A stretch of DNA of 10,234 nt, taken from the NCBI GenBank assembly GCA_029548025.1, contig JAKPOE010000247.1, positions 1 through 10,234 on the forward strand, given 5' to 3'. Of the stretch, positions 7,054-10,234 are shown one piece after another (the first letter of the stretch is position 1; each line of letters begins with the position of its first letter). The position numbers and the translations under genes were made by a program. The notes below the pieces were generated by a model. The model was not told where the DNA came from. It did not search any database and was given only the letters and a program-made list of their open reading frames with translations. The DNA comes from Spirochaetota bacterium. Lineage in GTDB: Bacteria > Spirochaetota > UBA4802 > UB4802.

Positions 7054-10000
7054 CTACAGCTCTTTAACCAGCTTTCTATCGACCGCTACATTTTCCATGC
7101 CCGGGTAATCCACTATAGCAGCTTCTGCAGTTTGCTTTTTAAATCGCATAACATTGAGCATAAATATATCTAATTTATTCAGTGTTGTAGGAGGCAATGC
7201 ATTGCCATCAATCTCCACTGACATCATGGGATATCCTTTTGTACGTGCCCATGGAGTAAGTATGCCTTCAATGACCCTTCCTATCAAACATGCAAATGGT
7301 GAGATATTCACAATACCTGAATAGCCATCCTCCATTGCGCTTGCAGCAACACCGCTTGAAATAGTAATCTCTGACTGCAGTTCAAGATTAACAAAATGCT
7401 GCTGTGACATCTTCATAATGTGATGCATGTTATGAGGTGTTTCAGGAATCAGGCTGGTAGGCATCAAAGCTTCCTTTATCTTGTTTTCAACACCATGTTT
7501 GTACCACTGCTCAATGTAAAACAATAGCAATTTCTTTGTTTCAGGTATAAATAGTTTTTTATACCACGGCGCGGCCTTGATTGCTTTTTTATACTCATAT
7601 TCCCGGATAAAATCACAATAGTAAATCCATTCACTGACGCCCGAAACTTTTGCAATGATACCTTTTGTGCTGAAATGCTTGATCAACTCATCAACAGCAA
7701 AGTCATCTCGCCTAACATAAATTTCACCAACAACCAGTACCCTGGGACATTGTTCGATAGTTTTCTTTAATGGTATTTGTTGTATGGCAGCAGCTATCCT
7801 TTGTAAAGCAGGTATAACTTTTGTCACATCCTTCTCGGCAATCGATATCAACTCCTGCCACAACTGGTCGTACAATGCCATTGCACTTACCGGATCTTCA
7901 GCGCATGCTCTTAGCGAAGTTTCAATATCTTTCATGTAGTCGCTTATAACAACACCCCACCATGCATGTTTTGAAAAATGTGATCCAAGCTCATTATACG
8001 AATTTGAAGAATCCAATGTAATAACACACACATTTTCCAATCGTAAATCCTTAAAAAGATTTTGATAAAAAACAAAATATTGCCCCGTACGGCATGGGCC
8101 CTGTGTTGTAGGAACAAACAAAAGATATATTTCATCTTTCCGGTAGTGTGTGGAAGAAAAAAAGTTCAATGCACTGCCCAGAACCAGATGCGAAGGTAAA
8201 CATTCTTTGCCTGATACAAACTGCCGTGCTAACTGCAATGTTCTGTTATCAGGCACAGGCATTGCTACTGCATTGATACCGGTTGAACGCAGCGAGGCAG
8301 CAAGAAGCTCAACCCCCAGGCGTCCCATGTTAGATAAAAGAACCTTTACCTTCGGATTGTTGCGTATAGGTATTTTACTGCCGGTATAGCTATTCTTTAC
8401 AAAAAGACCATTATTTTCAATAATGAAACGCAAGCCGTTGTCATAGCGTTCTGCCTGTTTATCAATACATTTCTGCCGGTATCCATCAACAATATCAAGG
8501 AATGCTTCTACACGCGTATCAACGCCGGCATCAGCAGTATGTGAATCTAATTCCAGAATAAGAAATGGCTTTGTCCCCATTATCCATTTTACATAGTGCA
8601 GCATGAATGAATCGGGTGCACATGAAAAGTTTGAAATAAAAGTTACATAGATATTATCCTCATTGGCAAGCTTTACAGCTGCCTTCATATCCAGTTGTCC
8701 ATAAAACCAGTACATATTGGGGAATATGGATTCGTCATCAAAGGGTATAATATCAAAGGGGATGACAGTATAACCAATGCTGGTAAATTTTTTTGGTATC
8801 CCCATGTTGGCATCTTTTGTAAACGCATTGTATGGTCTGCCCAGCAGCGCTATCGCAGGTTTTGACAACCTCTTTGAAAACTCAAGCGCCTCTTTCCCTA
8901 ATTTTTGAGCTTTTACAAAATATTCTTTTTGCTTATCCAGAGCAACATGATAGGCACTCATCCCCTGCTCAGCAGAAAATCCCAGTGTCACGGCAACATC
9001 AACAAAGGATTGTTCTGTCATTGCATCTGAAAGCTTAAGGCTTATAACCGGTGAAAGAATTTTTTCTTCTGGCAATTCATCAAACGCCTTTTCTATATAG
9101 TATGGCAATCCCTGCGTGATTGGACAAAATGTTGCCCGTGCATCATCAACAAAACTTTTCATCTCTTTCATGTGTGGCAGAAAAATATAATCAACACCTT
9201 TATCAAGGATATTTTTTACAGCCCCGTGGGCTATTTCAGCCGGGAAGCAATATGCACTTTCAGCTTTAGCTTTCCCTTCATCTGAAATTTCATCCGAAGT
9301 AACTATCGCCACACCTAATTGTGAAAAAAACCATGCATACAATGGCCACAACGAGTAGGTTGAAAAGCAAAGAGGTATCCCAACACGAATAGGAGAACTG
9401 CCCGTCAATGGCTGCGGTGCGCATTCTTCAAATAACAGTTGATTCCGTTTTTCAATAAAGTCAACAACCTCATCATCATTGATGATACGCTTTTTACGCA
9501 TATTGGCATATTTATTGCATCGCCCACCAAACATATATTTGTTGCCATTGACTTTCAGCACCCGTATTGGGCAATAGTTGTCACATGATTTGCAGGTAAA
9601 TTCGCGTTCATAAATAATTTCAGTTTGTACTATTGCATCAAGCGAATATAGCTTCTTTTGCAATAATCCACTCTGCAGCTTTTGCAACGCAACCATAGCA
9701 ACACCAAAACACCCCATGAGCTCCGGATCAGGCGGTACGGTTATATTTTTTTGCAACAGCATGGCAAACGCAAGCGGTACTGCTTTGTTCTTTGCCACTC
9801 CACCCTGTAGCACAATGGCATTACCAATAGTTCTGTTGCCAACAACCCTGTTGAGATAATTTGCAACAATTGATGTAACCAATCCAGCGGTGATATCCTC
9901 CTTGCTTGCACCTTGTTGTATTGCCTTCCGGATATCTGAGTTTATAAAAGCTGAGCAGTGTTCACCAAACTTCAGCGGCTCTTCCGCCTGCAAAGCAATA

Positions 10001-10234
10001 TCCCCTATTTCCCATGCATGGGCAATATTCAGGTCACCCTGTGCTGACTCCTCAAGGAATGAACCTGTCCCCGCAGAGCATGCCTCATTCATGGCATAAT
10101 CAATAGGCACTCCGTTTTTCAAATATACATATTTTGCATCCTGCCCGCCAATCTCAAAGATTGTATCAATATCTGGTTTAAAATAGGTGGTGCCAACGGA
10201 ATGAGCAATTATTTCATTATAGATTGCCGGTGTT
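7054..10234 (-). CDS. Giant acyl-CoA dehydratase activase-type protein (BcrA/BadF/HgdC + DUF2229 + HgdB-like), 5' end outside window
   Basis: The visible 1059 codons run from 10233 to the stop at 7054; the frame is open at the right edge, so the N-terminus is missing. Numbering from the first visible codon: residues 30-190 are the end of an ASKHA ATPase domain of the HgdC/BcrA type, with EIGGQDAKY, ACSAGTGSFLEE (Cys 52), EHCSAFINSDI (Cys 93) and GGVAKN. In HgdC two Cys at these places per monomer hold a shared 4Fe-4S cluster. A second cluster-type motif follows, CxxCxxxC plus a later Cys (214, 217, 221, 239). A DUF2229-like part follows (about 280-500; CFPAEIAHG, FCPITQGLP). The rest (about 460-1059) is HgdB-like, with NFSCAPDSF, GPCRTGQY and NISPFACLIG. 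Large proteins of this architecture are common in anaerobes; the exact acyl-CoA or protein substrate is often unknown. Its stop is 2 bp from that of the STAS-like gene. Confidence 0.9.
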   Translation of the reverse strand, partial: TPAIYNEIIAHSVGTTYFKPDIDTIFEIGGQDAKYVYLKNGVPIDYAMNEACSAGTGSFLEESAQGDLNIAHAWEIGDIALQAEEPLKFGEHCSAFINSDIRKAIQQGASKEDITAGLVTSIVANYLNRVVGNRTIGNAIVLQGGVAKNKAVPLAFAMLLQKNITVPPDPELMGCFGVAMVALQKLQSGLLQKKLYSLDAIVQTEIIYEREFTCKSCDNYCPIRVLKVNGNKYMFGGRCNKYANMRKKRIINDDEVVDFIEKRNQLLFEECAPQPLTGSSPIRVGIPLCFSTYSLWPLYAWFFSQLGVAIVTSDEISDEGKAKAESAYCFPAEIAHGAVKNILDKGVDYIFLPHMKEMKSFVDDARATFCPITQGLPYYIEKAFDELPEEKILSPVISLKLSDAMTEQSFVDVAVTLGFSAEQGMSAYHVALDKQKEYFVKAQKLGKEALEFSKRLSKPAIALLGRPYNAFTKDANMGIPKKFTSIGYTVIPFDIIPFDDESIFPNMYWFYGQLDMKAAVKLANEDNIYVTFISNFSCAPDSFMLHYVKWIMGTKPFLILELDSHTADAGVDTRVEAFLDIVDGYRQKCIDKQAERYDNGLRFIIENNGLFVKNSYTGSKIPIRNNPKVKVLLSNMGRLGVELLAASLRSTGINAVAMPVPDNRTLQLARQFVSGKECLPSHLVLGSALNFFSSTHYRKDEIYLLFVPTTQGPCRTGQYFVFYQNLFKDLRLENVCVITLDSSNSYNELGSHFSKHAWWGVVISDYMKDIETSLRACAEDPVSAMALYDQLWQELISIAEKDVTKVIPALQRIAAAIQQIPLKKTIEQCPRVLVVGEIYVRRDDFAVDELIKHFSTKGIIAKVSGVSEWIYYCDFIREYEYKKAIKAAPWYKKLFIPETKKLLLFYIEQWYKHGVENKIKEALMPTSLIPETPHNMHHIMKMSQQHFVNLELQSEITISSGVAASAMEDGYSGIVNISPFACLIGRVIEGILTPWARTKGYPMMSVEIDGNALPPTTLNKLDIFMLNVMRFKKQTAEAAIVDYPGMENVAVDRKLVKEL

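Noticed and set aside
7030..7100. Possible bidirectional terminator between the convergent genes
   Set aside because: No stem of useful length with flanking A/T runs could be found by eye around the junction.
8150..8389. Plus-strand open frame of 79 codons inside the activase gene
   Set aside because: It is antisense to the conserved HgdB-like part (GKECLPSH region) and has no family resemblance.
1..10234. CRISPR arrays, insertion sequences, phage genes or defence systems
   Set aside because: No spaced direct repeats, transposase or integrase motifs, or terminal inverted repeats were seen. The TPR/propeller protein might suggest a signalling or defence role, but the lipobox and AsmA context point to the envelope.

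Overview
The window reads as AT-rich chromosomal DNA from a diderm, probably anaerobic bacterium. The diderm call rests on an AsmA-like envelope protein and two lipoprotein signal peptides. The anaerobe call rests on a giant activase-type iron-sulfur protein of the 2-hydroxyacyl-CoA dehydratase/benzoyl-CoA reductase activator group. A spirochaete-type lineage fits the mix of families, but this is a guess from family distribution and the sequence contains no taxonomic marker gene.

Layout: (1) Positions 6457 down to 1 on the minus strand hold three tightly coupled genes. The first encodes an AsmA/YdbH-like membrane-anchored protein (902 aa). The second encodes a 199-aa lipoprotein with a YdbL/DUF1318-like C-terminal part. 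The third encodes a very large lipoprotein with an N-terminal TolB/PD40-type beta-propeller and a long helical TPR-like region, cut off by the window edge after 1052 codons. Both junctions are ATGA overlaps, so the three are almost certainly one operon. (2) Positions 6458-6676 are an AT-rich divergent control region. It contains a perfect 14-bp palindrome and a plausible minus-strand promoter. (3) Positions 6677-7051 on the plus strand hold a small STAS-like protein. (4) Positions 10234 down to 7054 on the minus strand hold the C-terminal 1059 residues of the giant activase, whose start lies beyond the right edge. It converges on the STAS-like gene with 2 bp between the stop codons.

The main biological story is the envelope operon. 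In Escherichia coli, ydbH-ynbE-ydbL encode an AsmA-like inner-membrane bridge protein, its outer-membrane lipoprotein partner and a periplasmic accessory protein. Here the same kind of module appears condensed: one lipoprotein seems to carry both the lipid anchor (YnbE-like role) and the DUF1318 domain (YdbL-like), and it is followed by a propeller/TPR lipoprotein that has no counterpart in the E. coli operon. The activase and STAS-like genes show no obvious functional link to it. No RNA genes, mobile elements, CRISPR arrays or strong terminators were seen.
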